The notes below the pieces were generated by a model, which saw only the letters and a program-made list of their open reading frames with translations, did no database searches and had not been told where the DNA came from. Made by a program: the position numbers and the translations under genes. This document shows, piece by piece, positions 1 to 9,062 of a stretch of DNA of 50,924 bases. Within the stretch, counting starts at the first letter, position 1, and the number at the start of each line of letters is the position of its first letter. This DNA comes from Acidithiobacillus montserratensis (lineage in GTDB: Bacteria; Pseudomonadota; Gammaproteobacteria; Acidithiobacillales; Acidithiobacillaceae): assembly GCF_018853465.1 (NCBI RefSeq), contig NZ_JABBOU010000017.1, forward strand, positions 1 to 50,924, written 5' to 3'.

Positions 1-353
1 CACCCAAAATCGCCTGAAAATGCCGCATTTCCACCAACTATAGTCCCTTCAAACCACCATTAAAATCAGTGGCGAAAACCTCTGCTACTATATCCGGCGA
101 GCTTGACGGAGCCCTGTCCTCCTCCCTGAGCTTTTAGGGATTTTTAGCCCCCTCTTGAGGGGGTTTTTTTATCTTACGTTCATGCTATTGGGTAGTCAGT
201 GCCCCTGATGATGAAATAAACTGCAGGTGCTATAGCTTAGCGCAAAGAAGAGTGCCATGGATGTTACCCCAGTGTTTCTTGTCCCTGCAAATAGACCGCT
301 TTTCCATTAGCCATGGTCTAAGCCGTGCCCGCAAGCCTGCTTAATCTTGATAG
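1..353. other. Left-edge non-coding stretch
   Basis: No convincing gene is visible in these 353 bases. The only clear structure is a rightward intrinsic terminator at 148-170, which suggests that a plus-strand gene ends to the left of the window. The large recombinase gene transcribed leftward ends at 354, so the two would converge here. A frame open from 18 to 137 lacks a plausible start and ribosome binding site and I do not call it. Confidence 0.5.
148..170 (+). terminator. Intrinsic terminator, rightward
   Basis: A perfect 6-bp GC-rich stem (CCCCCT / AGGGGG) with a CTTG loop is followed by seven T residues at 164-170. It reads rightward, so it probably serves a gene beyond the left edge and would separate it from the leftward element genes. 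Confidence 0.8.
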
Positions 354-3300
354 TCATAGAGTTATCACCCCCGCCAAAACCACCGCCCCCATCACCATCA
401 AATAACTGAACGCCGGGGACATGCCATCAGGACGCTTCCCGACCTGTTCAAAAACCGGATGAATCTGTAACCAGGCGCTTTCCATACCATGCTGATTATT
501 TGGGATTGTCTTTTCGCCAATCACATCCCGCGTGTTGAGTTGCAGCGCCTTCCGCCATAATGCCCTCCAGCGAGAACGCCTCTTCTCGGCATCAAAACTG
601 AGATAGCGAATGTTGCGCGGGGAAATTTCCAAACCGAGCAGCAACTGCTTAAAAGCATTCGCCAGCGCCACTTCTCCAGTATCTGTGGGTGAACGTAGCA
701 GAAAGTGTCCCGGCTCACTCCGCCACGCTCTTTCAAGATAAACATCCAGGGTCGTGCGTAACCATTCCGGGTCCTTGTCCGCCATGCGCCAGAATCCCGG
801 CAACATTTTTATCAGGTGTTCCTTGTCCATCCGTGTCGAGGGGCGTGAAGGGAGAGGAACGTCACGTTTGCCGGTGCCGAACTGGGAGATTTGGAGGGCT
901 TTATGACGTGGCCCCATCCGGCTTTTGAGTGCAAATAGGGACTGGACTTTACCCGCCATCCGAGCGAGTTGTTGGGCACTCACGTCGGCGTCTTCCGCTA
1001 TGGCAGACCAGAACGATTCCTGGTCCGCCTGATGAGGTGACGGAATCGCGGTGGATTGAGTAAAGCCCCGCAAAAGCAAAAACCATAGACGCTCAATAAA
1101 CCGTTCAGAGCGCTCTCTACCCTTTTGCCGTTCCGCTTCGGACGAGGAAGAGCGGGCGATCAGTGCATCCCGTTCAGCATCATGGACAGGCGTATGCATA
1201 GCTTCCGGTATGTTTTTACGCAGTCGGGAAAGTAATCCGTCAACACCTTCTCGTGCATAAGCCCGGTAGAGCGTTTTTTCATTCAAGCGTCCCTTCAGCG
1301 CCTTCAACCAATTCTGCACGTTTCGCGCCTGCGCCACCTGCGCACGCACAGACAAACCCAGAATCAGGTCCAGATTATGCAAATAATGATTCAGGCTGAT
1401 TTCCGGACTGGAATGCCCCAACAGAGCGGCCACCGCATACAACTGCTTGCGATTGACGTGATCCACACCCAATAATGCTTGGCGGAAGCGCCGTGCGGAG
1501 GCCTGCTCTTTCCGATAGGGTTCCGGCAGATATTGGGGATCCATATCCGCCAACATCAGCTTCCATAAGAGCTGATTGGCGAAGCTATGGCGCAGGTGGT
1601 GAAAATGCAGCTGCGCATCCCCCGTTACCCAGCGCAGGTCTTCATGGATGCGGGACATCGCGGTTTCCTGGGCAATGGGATTGTGACCAATCTCGGGCAG
1701 GACAAACAAATAGTCCTCTCCTGAAACCGCGCCACTTTCACCCCGATATGCCACCCATTGCCGCAAAAGTGCCAACTCACCGTCTTCCAGCAGTACATGG
1801 AGTGGCAGCGCGCGCGTGGCATGGCGGGTTTTCAGGCGTCGCTCGCTGAATGGCCGTATCAACAAACGGGCCTGCCCTTCCAGATGGCAATCACTGATGC
1901 GCAGGCGCAATACTTCCATGCGCCGCAATCCACAGCGATAGCCCAAAATGACCACCAACGTCAGCAAATCCGGTAACTGCTGGTGGTGAAGCGCATGCCG
2001 CCCCTCCTGGAGTGCGGTTTTCAGCTGGTGGAATTCCGATTCACTGATCCCGTGGGCATCGGGAATGACGTCCATCTGGAATCCGCCCAGATCCTGGAGT
2101 GATAGCGCAGCCGCTCCCTGCGTTTCTACCAGAAACTGATGCCACTCACGAATGGCCCGGATCAAATGGGCGCGTTGATGTGCGGTATCGACCTGTTCCA
2201 GCAAATCTTCATAGAGCTGGCGCCAGGACGGCTCACCGAAGCTGTCTATCACTTGCGTGTCTTCGAGCACCTGCAACATCAGGGCGGCAAGTCGACTGAC
2301 ATAACGCCCGATGGTCGTCATGGCCAGATGATGGTGAAAGGAAGAGCCTTTCTTCAACAGATGTCTGGCCCACAGAAACATTCTCTGCCCCAGAGGATCA
2401 GTGAGGTCAGTCTGGCTCAGGAAGGTATCCAGGGCCTTGAGGGCATCTCCGCGATTTTTGGCCCGTAAGATGTGTCGCAACTGATGCAGCCAAGCGACGG
2501 TTACCGTACTTTCGATAACCCCAGGTGCGCTTTCCAGCGGTTTTTTTTCAGCACTTTCCACGTCCGGCTGGGGAGATGTTTCTGCCGGAACCGGATAACC
2601 ATGGATACGCCACCAGCTGCTGCGGGCCAAGGCATGGGCTTCCAGCAGTCCCTCGGCATAAGCCCCGAGGAACTGGGGCAATTCCAGACGGAGCGCCTGG
2701 GTCACCCCTTTGAATAAAGAAGCGGGTTGGATATGACGACGCCCTACCCGAGGCCAGCTACGCAACACCATCGTCATACGCCCACGAATATCTTGGGCAG
2801 AAAATGTAGCATCAGCCTTTTCCGCAGTTCCTGCTTCACTTTCGGAGGCGGGATGCTCCTGCAAGTAACGCATCATCAATATTTCTGAGAAAGGATCCGG
2901 AAACCAGCGCCGTAATCGCACCCCTCCCCGAAACATGGGAATCGGCAAGTCCCAGAACGCCAGCCCTATGGAATCAAACACCGTCAGTTTTTGTCGCTTT
3001 CGGAGCTGCTGGAGGACACTTTTTAACGCGGCCAATTCCCCCAACCCACCGAAAAGCAGCGCCGAAAGCAGTATTTCGCCTTCCCGATAATCCTGATTAA
3101 GAACTATTGAATGCTGCAGTGCTGCCCTTTGTTGTAACGCCTGTTCCAGAAATTGTCGGGCATTCAATACCTGCTGGTAGTCTGCCAGAGAGGCTCTTTG
3201 AAAAGGGGTGGCTTCGCGTTCAAGGATCAAGGGCACCGCAGGGGGGCACCACATCCACAACGCGGCCTGATTCCCGCGCCGAATCAGCAGACTGAAATAT

Positions 3301-3707
3301 TGCAGGCATTTGGCCTGGGCGCGCAAGCGCGATTTGAGGACCGCTTTGCCTCGGGTTACGGTCTTTTTTTCTCCAGCAAACGGATCAAAGGTTTCCAGAA
3401 TGCGATCATGCAACATAGTTGCCAGATTCTCCCGCTTTTCATCCGTACCCCAACCACCAGTCACCTCTCCCTGAAGACAGCTCAAAAATCTTTTGTAGCG
3501 TGGCCCTTCATCGGCTTTGTTTTTAACGTAGGTCGACTCCCGTTCCCGTAAGACCCATAACTCATAGCTACGGATATCCGCTGCACTGAACACATACTGT
3601 CCACGGCGGGCGCCGGGCAACTGCAGCAATTCCTGACGAATCTTGGCAAAACGTGCAGCCGCATCTGCAGGAACCTCTGTTTTCAAAAAAGGGGTCTGAT
3701 CAGCCAT
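354..3707 (-). CDS. Very large tyrosine recombinase (1117 aa)
   Basis: This is a tyrosine-type site-specific recombinase. The catalytic set is visible: Arg595 in GLRRMEVLRL, a probable Lys626, the HHLRHS box with His703 and Arg706, LGHSS with His765, and the nucleophile Tyr775 in SLNHYL. About 580 residues precede the catalytic domain and about 340 follow it, whereas ordinary integrases are 300-450 aa in total. The last 17 or so residues are strongly hydrophobic. The start ATG shares one base with the stop of the upstream 914-aa gene (TAATG), implying translational coupling. The relative arrangement recalls multi-recombinase transposons such as Tn554 and GmtY/GmtZ-type mobile units, but I cannot assign it to either. 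Confidence 0.85.
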   Translation of the reverse strand: MADQTPFLKTEVPADAAARFAKIRQELLQLPGARRGQYVFSAADIRSYELWVLRERESTYVKNKADEGPRYKRFLSCLQGEVTGGWGTDEKRENLATMLHDRILETFDPFAGEKKTVTRGKAVLKSRLRAQAKCLQYFSLLIRRGNQAALWMWCPPAVPLILEREATPFQRASLADYQQVLNARQFLEQALQQRAALQHSIVLNQDYREGEILLSALLFGGLGELAALKSVLQQLRKRQKLTVFDSIGLAFWDLPIPMFRGGVRLRRWFPDPFSEILMMRYLQEHPASESEAGTAEKADATFSAQDIRGRMTMVLRSWPRVGRRHIQPASLFKGVTQALRLELPQFLGAYAEGLLEAHALARSSWWRIHGYPVPAETSPQPDVESAEKKPLESAPGVIESTVTVAWLHQLRHILRAKNRGDALKALDTFLSQTDLTDPLGQRMFLWARHLLKKGSSFHHHLAMTTIGRYVSRLAALMLQVLEDTQVIDSFGEPSWRQLYEDLLEQVDTAHQRAHLIRAIREWHQFLVETQGAAALSLQDLGGFQMDVIPDAHGISESEFHQLKTALQEGRHALHHQQLPDLLTLVVILGYRCGLRRMEVLRLRISDCHLEGQARLLIRPFSERRLKTRHATRALPLHVLLEDGELALLRQWVAYRGESGAVSGEDYLFVLPEIGHNPIAQETAMSRIHEDLRWVTGDAQLHFHHLRHSFANQLLWKLMLADMDPQYLPEPYRKEQASARRFRQALLGVDHVNRKQLYAVAALLGHSSPEISLNHYLHNLDLILGLSVRAQVAQARNVQNWLKALKGRLNEKTLYRAYAREGVDGLLSRLRKNIPEAMHTPVHDAERDALIARSSSSEAERQKGRERSERFIERLWFLLLRGFTQSTAIPSPHQADQESFWSAIAEDADVSAQQLARMAGKVQSLFALKSRMGPRHKALQISQFGTGKRDVPLPSRPSTRMDKEHLIKMLPGFWRMADKDPEWLRTTLDVYLERAWRSEPGHFLLRSPTDTGEVALANAFKQLLLGLEISPRNIRYLSFDAEKRRSRWRALWRKALQLNTRDVIGEKTIPNNQHGMESAWLQIHPVFEQVGKRPDGMSPAFSYLMVMGAVVLAGVITL

Positions 3708-6451
3708 TACGGATGGAACATGGCATATTCGGGAGGTAAAGGCTGCACGCGAAAACCCAGGGTGTCCAGCATTGTCTCCAGATGGGGTTTCAATTGCGCT
3801 ACATAGGCCAGTGCGGACTGACTGGAATAACGACTCCAGGGTGACTCGCCGGCGTACCAGTGCCCCATGAAGGCATCCACAACTTCAGCGGGACACCCCT
3901 GTTCCAGCAAATGACCGCGACAGAATCGGCGATGGCTGTTCACGGGCATGTCACCCCCCAGGAATTCCTGCAACCATGGTCGCAACTGTCTGGGGCACAA
4001 GGGTGTCAAACTCCCACGTCCCCGCATCATAAAGTTGCTGCCCTTGACACGATCCCGTACCCGTTGACTCACCAGTTCTTGCTGCTGGGCCGCCAGATCC
4101 CATTGCTTCTGGAGTTGCTGGAGCAGCGTTTGGGGTAACCACAACAAGCGCAGATGAGACCGATCCAGAGTGCTTTTGTCCTGATGCACCATGAAACCCG
4201 ATGCCGTTCCTTCTACTGGATTGTCTGGAAAGGGAGCACAAATCGCCCGCGAGGCGGTGGCATAGGCAAAATATAACCAAGTGTACAGCGTATAGTGGTT
4301 GTAATAACTGTCCCAGTCGGCCTGAAGTGCCGGGGCTTTCTGAGGGGATCCCCTGGGAGCCGCATACAGAGCACGACCTTGCTGCTCCAGGCGTTCTCCC
4401 AACGCTTTCACAGCGGACTGGATGACCTCGATTTTGGGGCGAAATTGGGAACCCAGATAGCCCGTTGAGGCTGTCGGCAGAGATCGGGGATCGTTTTCAG
4501 CATCAGTAGAAAGCTCACGAATGCCCGGTGTCTGTTCCATTACCTGAATATACCGATCGACCAGTTTTGCCTGGGGCAGCGTGGTGTAAAAATGCCGCAC
4601 CTGCCCAAGGCGCTGTTTTTTTGCACAGATCAATCCGGCCTCCCCAATATCCCCCGTCCCCGCACATCGGCGCCAGAGGTAGTTCTCCACACGACCCAGG
4701 GTTAGATAGCCAGAGGGATCAATCGTCCGTAAATATTGCTGGATATCCTGTTGATAGGAAGCCTCCCTGCGCCTAAAAATGCCGGATGAGGTAGTCCGCA
4801 GATCAGGATGCTGCTCCAACAGTTGATGCAAAAACTGGGCATATCTGCCCACATCCGGTAGACATAAAATCGAATCCTGTATATCCGCACAAAAATCTTG
4901 CGCTTCGTGATAGGTCCATCTCCAAGATCTGGGGGCCTGGACATGGATATACCACAAACCCGGTTGCCCATCGGTCCCCGGCTGATAGGCAAAGTGATGG
5001 TAGCCCGCGAGATCCTGTCGGCTCTGCACCCAATTTAACTGGCGTCCCAGAACCATGCCGACGCCCGTGCCGAGCAAAACCGCCAGCAATGCCAGACTCT
5101 GCGCCCGCAGAGAAGGTTTAACTGTGTTTTTTGACAAAGCTTCTGAGAAATCCCTATCCATGTTTCGGCGCAGATGCTGGAGGGCCGTATCGGTCAGTTG
5201 TTCATAATCCCAGAGGAAAAGCTGGTTCTCCAGCGCTTCCGTACGAGCCCGCCCTTGTAGGGCCGTCGTCAGCAGGTTGGCCGCACCGCCGCCCGTTTGA
5301 TGGGAACACAGCAGGAGTTCTTCCACAAAAGCCTCACCTTCATTCTCGTCGGGATCAATATCAAATTCTCTCTGATACCGTTCCGCCCCACCAGGATTAC
5401 TCCCACGCCCCAGGCTGTTCGCGGCTTCCGCCCTTTTATAGAGTGTGCGCACCGGTTTCTGGGGATCACTGAAATCCGGCTCGGCGTGTTCCACTGGAGT
5501 ATCCATTAAGGGTAAATATCCCTGAATGATCGTTCTACGGCCTCTGCCATGGCTTTCTATACGTATCGTGGAAGTAAGCAAATCGTAGGCCAAGGCCAAC
5601 ATCCTGATGAAGCCCTGCAGATGTTTGCGCAAGGTATCCTTGTGTGCCCGGAGTAAACAGGCTTTCAGGTCTTCGTACGTTGCTGGATCGTCCAGTTCGT
5701 CCTCGTCGACTTCCACCTGCGCAACGTCTTTCTTTTTGCCCTTGGCGAAGTGATCCCAAAACTGATAGAGGGACTCGGCCAATACCTGCGGTTGTTGGCG
5801 TGGGTTCAAGAACTCCGCAGAAATGTTGGCATAGCGTACCGAAACTTCCCGTAAAAACAGGCCAGACACATAGATACGACTCAAAATGTCGCTGTATGGA
5901 GCCTGAACACTCGTCCTGTAATCGTAATCTCGTTGAGGAAGCTTGCCGATTAAGCGCATATGCGCCAAAAGCACATGCCCTTGCAATAAGTACCAATCAT
6001 TCAGCTGATTGATATCCGTTGTCCACCACAACAGGGCATAGAGGGGATGCGATGTCGCACAGAGGCCAATCAACGGGGCCTTATGCAGATTTTTATCATA
6101 TTCTGAATCAGGAATGACGCTGGAATCCTGACGCAAAATCCAGTCGAGCAGGGGTCGCCAACGCAACACCGCTTCAGGCAATGAATGCCACCCTTCAACC
6201 GATGCTATCAGCTCCAGTACTTGCTGCAGATTGGCGGCCACCACCTTCAGTTCCAGTAAGGTGCCATACACCCCGATATCCCGAAACATCGCCAACAAAT
6301 CATTTGCATCAATGGTTGGATCATTTTCGGCTGCGGCCATGCAGCGCTGAAATTCCGGGCAATCACGGGGAATGACGGCTGCGGATTTTTTACCCCCAGA
6401 TTTATGGGGCTTGGGTAAAGGGGTGGGATCTCCACTTTCCGCATCCGTCAT
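3707..6451 (-). CDS. Divergent large tyrosine-recombinase-like partner (914 aa)
   Basis: The C-terminal 190 residues carry a degenerate tyrosine-recombinase pattern: Arg735 in ATASRA, Lys759 in the following hairpin, a box II aligning as NSHRRFCRGHLLE with Arg841, GHW with His864 and SRYSS with Tyr875. Read this way, the first His of box II is replaced by Asn838. The N-terminal 700 residues match nothing I recognise; they include an acidic patch near 245-255 and a hydrophobic stretch at 452-468. It is upstream of, and coupled to, the 1117-aa recombinase, so the two probably act together. A strong GGGGGG-rich ribosome binding site precedes the ATG. It could be an accessory DNA-binding protein rather than an active enzyme. 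Confidence 0.65.
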   Translation of the reverse strand: MTDAESGDPTPLPKPHKSGGKKSAAVIPRDCPEFQRCMAAAENDPTIDANDLLAMFRDIGVYGTLLELKVVAANLQQVLELIASVEGWHSLPEAVLRWRPLLDWILRQDSSVIPDSEYDKNLHKAPLIGLCATSHPLYALLWWTTDINQLNDWYLLQGHVLLAHMRLIGKLPQRDYDYRTSVQAPYSDILSRIYVSGLFLREVSVRYANISAEFLNPRQQPQVLAESLYQFWDHFAKGKKKDVAQVEVDEDELDDPATYEDLKACLLRAHKDTLRKHLQGFIRMLALAYDLLTSTIRIESHGRGRRTIIQGYLPLMDTPVEHAEPDFSDPQKPVRTLYKRAEAANSLGRGSNPGGAERYQREFDIDPDENEGEAFVEELLLCSHQTGGGAANLLTTALQGRARTEALENQLFLWDYEQLTDTALQHLRRNMDRDFSEALSKNTVKPSLRAQSLALLAVLLGTGVGMVLGRQLNWVQSRQDLAGYHHFAYQPGTDGQPGLWYIHVQAPRSWRWTYHEAQDFCADIQDSILCLPDVGRYAQFLHQLLEQHPDLRTTSSGIFRRREASYQQDIQQYLRTIDPSGYLTLGRVENYLWRRCAGTGDIGEAGLICAKKQRLGQVRHFYTTLPQAKLVDRYIQVMEQTPGIRELSTDAENDPRSLPTASTGYLGSQFRPKIEVIQSAVKALGERLEQQGRALYAAPRGSPQKAPALQADWDSYYNHYTLYTWLYFAYATASRAICAPFPDNPVEGTASGFMVHQDKSTLDRSHLRLLWLPQTLLQQLQKQWDLAAQQQELVSQRVRDRVKGSNFMMRGRGSLTPLCPRQLRPWLQEFLGGDMPVNSHRRFCRGHLLEQGCPAEVVDAFMGHWYAGESPWSRYSSQSALAYVAQLKPHLETMLDTLGFRVQPLPPEYAMFHP

Positions 6452-6501
6452 CTCACCCCCCTTTCAGACCATTCCTTATCCTCACAAAGGAAGACGCCTC
6501 A

Positions 6502-6530
6502 TAGATAGACGCCCTCCTGATCCATCTCAA
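6502..6530 (-). promoter_or_regulatory. Candidate promoter for the two-recombinase operon
   Basis: On the minus strand TTGAGA (6525-6530) is followed 17 bp later by TATCTA (6502-6507), about 50 bp before the 914-aa gene. The -10 match is only partial. The gap of 148 bp between this gene and the HD-domain gene leaves room for a separate promoter, which is the main reason to propose one. Confidence 0.3.
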
Positions 6531-6599
6531 CATTGTAGGGGGATAAAGCCTGGCAGGGAAAATTTCTTCTGAATCCTTTGGGGATTTTTAATAACGATT

Positions 6600-7541
6600 T
6601 CAATGGAACGCTTTTATACCGGGTCGCAGGCGCCAGAAACGGGTAGCGGGTCCGGGTCCGGATAGTTGCGCAAATTGTCTTTGCGCAGGCTGCTGGGCAA
6701 AAGCCAATCGGCGACTATCCAGTGCCGCACTCATACGATCACAGGACTCCACCAAAATGCGGCCCGGCATCAAAGGCCGGGGCGTACGACCCGACCAGTG
6801 AATTTTCAGGGCAGTGACCAGTTCTGGAGATTGTCGCCGCAACCAGGCCAAGTGTGTTGCCAGCACTTCGGACGTGGCTTCCTCATGGGCGGTGGTCCAG
6901 CCTTCCATAGTGCGCTGTCCTTGTGCGTCATACCCGAGAATTTTACCCACGTCATGCCACAAGACAGCCGTGCGCGCGACCTCCCATTCGAGCAAGGTCA
7001 TCGCCTCTGCCCACGATAATAGTCGCAGGGCTTCCACCGAGTGGCGCAGCAACCCGCCTGCCTCAGCATGATGATGGGCGTGACTCGCCGGGATCGTGAC
7101 CCAGAAAAGACTGATTTCTGGGTCATGCAAAATGCGCTGATTGAAACTGCGCAAGGGCGTACTGCTGAACATGTGGATTTGTGCCCACAGCTCCCGAAGC
7201 AGGGTGGGGTAGACGGCTTTTTCCAATAACCATCCGGGTAGAGTGGACTGTACATCTTTTTGCGGGAACACCTCCACCAATGCGGCCACTTGCAAGTCGA
7301 TGATGTCCAGAATCCATGCCCGTCCCATGCGGCGTGGGCGCACACTCGCATAAACCTCCACCCCGTCCGGCCAGTGATTCCGGTAGGGAAATGCTTGCCA
7401 CCAATAGGCCATCCACTGACGTCCCTCAGGGCTAGTCAGATAGCAGGCACAGAAAGGTTGTCCATAGCGACTGGTGCGTCGCTGCAGTTGGGAGAGGATG
7501 AAATGCCGCTGATAGACGGCAATTGCATGGGCGTGTGGCAT
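6600..7541 (-). CDS. OB-fold plus HD-domain protein, YhaM-like nuclease
   Basis: The protein is 313 aa. Its N-terminal third has the pattern of an OB-fold nucleic-acid-binding domain (around 16-80). The rest is an HD phosphohydrolase: HAHHHAEAGGLLRHS (about 154-168) supplies the first metal-binding histidines and WHDVGK (195-200) the His-Asp pair. Length and domain order match the YhaM family of 3'-5' exoribonucleases. The HHxxxGGLLxH motif is also found in the TraI_2/MOBH relaxases of conjugative elements, but those are much longer. The ATG overlaps the stop of the 100-aa gene by one base. A nuclease role in element maintenance is inference. Confidence 0.7.
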   Translation of the reverse strand: MPHAHAIAVYQRHFILSQLQRRTSRYGQPFCACYLTSPEGRQWMAYWWQAFPYRNHWPDGVEVYASVRPRRMGRAWILDIIDLQVAALVEVFPQKDVQSTLPGWLLEKAVYPTLLRELWAQIHMFSSTPLRSFNQRILHDPEISLFWVTIPASHAHHHAEAGGLLRHSVEALRLLSWAEAMTLLEWEVARTAVLWHDVGKILGYDAQGQRTMEGWTTAHEEATSEVLATHLAWLRRQSPELVTALKIHWSGRTPRPLMPGRILVESCDRMSAALDSRRLAFAQQPAQRQFAQLSGPGPATRFWRLRPGIKAFH

Positions 7542-7843
7542 CAGTCCTCTCTCCTGCTATTCAGTGCGTTGTCCAGACGTTGCACGATATCCGGAAGCCG
7601 CTGTGCAGCCTGAGCCTCATCCAGATCCACCAAGACCCGGCAAATCCAGTTTCGTAAAATGTCGTGAGCGGAACTATCAACGGACTCACCGAGCACCCTA
7701 CTGAGGATTTCCGGCTCTGGCAGCGTAAAGGCCCTCTCCAGGGCGGCAACCAGCCGATCCAAAGCTGCGCTGTGGACTGGGGTAAAATCCATGAACCGCC
7801 GTGTAGTTGGCCCCTGTGCCGGGAAAACCATTTTTTCAGGCAT
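7541..7843 (-). CDS. Hypothetical protein of 100 aa, integrase operon
   Basis: A short protein I do not recognise. It looks all-helical, with repeated leucines (LDRLVAALERAF, ILSRVLGE, LRNWICRVLVDL), no signal peptide, no membrane segment and one cysteine. The frame overlaps the end of the integrase gene by 8 bp and its stop overlaps the start of the HD-domain gene, so it is very likely expressed with both. Tight coupling on both sides is the best evidence that it is a real gene. It may be a small DNA-binding or partner protein for the integrase or the HD protein. Confidence 0.6.
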   Translation of the reverse strand: MPEKMVFPAQGPTTRRFMDFTPVHSAALDRLVAALERAFTLPEPEILSRVLGESVDSSAHDILRNWICRVLVDLDEAQAAQRLPDIVQRLDNALNSRRED

Positions 7844-9062
7844 GATCCCCTCCGGTCACACATGGCAAGTGGGACAAGAGGAGACGTTCCATGGCCGACC
7901 CATCCTGGCGGGTGAGATTGGGCACGTAGCGGGAGTACACCCGAAAAAGCATTTCTGTGGTGCTATGCCCCATTTGCCGAGCAATCCACTCCGGGCTTTC
8001 CCCTGCGGCAAGCCAGAGCGTTGCCGCCGTATGCCGGGTTTGGTAAGGCCTGCGTGGTTTGAGATCCAGATACCGCAACAAGGGATACCAGACCCGCTTG
8101 GTCACATTATCGTGGCGCAGCGGGGTTCCTTCGCGGGTAGAGAACACATAATCGTTTGGTGCGCACCTTTTGTTACTTTTCTCCTGACTATAGCTCTCGT
8201 ATAAGGCCGTAAACGCCTGGTGAACCGGAAGTGACATTTCCACGGCCCGATACGAACCATCATTTTTGGTGGGGACCACTTGCCCATCGACCAAGGCTTC
8301 ATGCACCAAAATTTGCCGACGTGCCAGATCCACTTTTTCCCAGCGCAAGCCATCAATTTCGCTGGTACGCAATCCGGTAAAGAAGCGGATCAGATAGTAG
8401 GCACGGAAATCCGTACGCACATGCTGCAAAATGGCATCCACTTCTTCCAGAGAAAACGGCTCCACATCCGTTCGCGGCACCTTGAGGCTTTTGATTCCAT
8501 GATAAGGTGCGGTAAACTCGAAGCGGTTGGCCGCTTCGTTGAGGATCATCCGCAAGGGTGTGAGGATATGATTGATTCTTGAAGCAGAAAGGGGTTTCCC
8601 CTTCCGTCCGGGGACTTTGGCGAGGCCCGAACGGAAAGCAAGAATGTCTCCCTTGGTGATTTGGCCAACCCTTTTTGCCCCAAACACCGGCAACAGGTGC
8701 TTCTGCAGGGTGTTTTCTACCGTCTTGTACTGGGTATCCCGCCACTGAATGCGCATTTCCCCTAACCACAGCTCGGCGAATTCTGTAAAGGTGGGGTTGA
8801 TTTGTTCATTTATACTGCACTGTTTTTTTGTGTTTTTTCCTCCAGTAACAGCTCTTTCTGGAGTAGCCCTCCCTGGAAAGTGAACATCATATTCAAATTT
8901 ACCAAGTGCAATTTCTTGCTCAATAATGGTTAGCATCTTCTGCATTTTCCTACGATTACTGGGTGTATCTTCTAAGGTCGTTTGTTCGCGGCACCTCTGC
9001 CCCTGGTAGCGAAAGTCGAAGAACAATGTATTTGTAGATTTCCGAATACGAATACTACCCAT
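7836..9062 (-). CDS. int: Tyrosine integrase of the tRNA-Arg island (408 aa)
   Basis: An N-terminal arm-binding domain (GSIRIRKSTNTLFFDFRYQG, about 2-21, like the DUF3596 type) is followed by a SAM-like core-binding domain (about 90-180) and a catalytic domain. Catalytic residues visible are Arg232 (TGLRTSE), Lys266, Arg343 in RPYQTRHTAA (with Tyr340 at the usual box II His), His366 (MGHS) and Tyr376. I chose the ATG at 9062 over the longer frame from 9197, because AGAGGAGG lies at the right distance and the domain begins there. The excisionase-like gene overlaps it by 8 bp. It presumably integrates the element at the tRNA-Arg gene. Confidence 0.9.
   Translation of the reverse strand: MGSIRIRKSTNTLFFDFRYQGQRCREQTTLEDTPSNRRKMQKMLTIIEQEIALGKFEYDVHFPGRATPERAVTGGKNTKKQCSINEQINPTFTEFAELWLGEMRIQWRDTQYKTVENTLQKHLLPVFGAKRVGQITKGDILAFRSGLAKVPGRKGKPLSASRINHILTPLRMILNEAANRFEFTAPYHGIKSLKVPRTDVEPFSLEEVDAILQHVRTDFRAYYLIRFFTGLRTSEIDGLRWEKVDLARRQILVHEALVDGQVVPTKNDGSYRAVEMSLPVHQAFTALYESYSQEKSNKRCAPNDYVFSTREGTPLRHDNVTKRVWYPLLRYLDLKPRRPYQTRHTAATLWLAAGESPEWIARQMGHSTTEMLFRVYSRYVPNLTRQDGSAMERLLLSHLPCVTGGDHA

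Noticed and set aside
1..6600. Second tRNA-Arg 3' segment marking the far end of the island
   Set aside because: I looked for the T-arm and acceptor sequence in this stretch on both strands and did not see it; the end is probably outside the window.
6600..7541. Full MOBH relaxase (TraI) of a conjugative element
   Set aside because: The HD motif is similar, but the protein is far too short and no coupling protein or type IV secretion gene is visible in the window.
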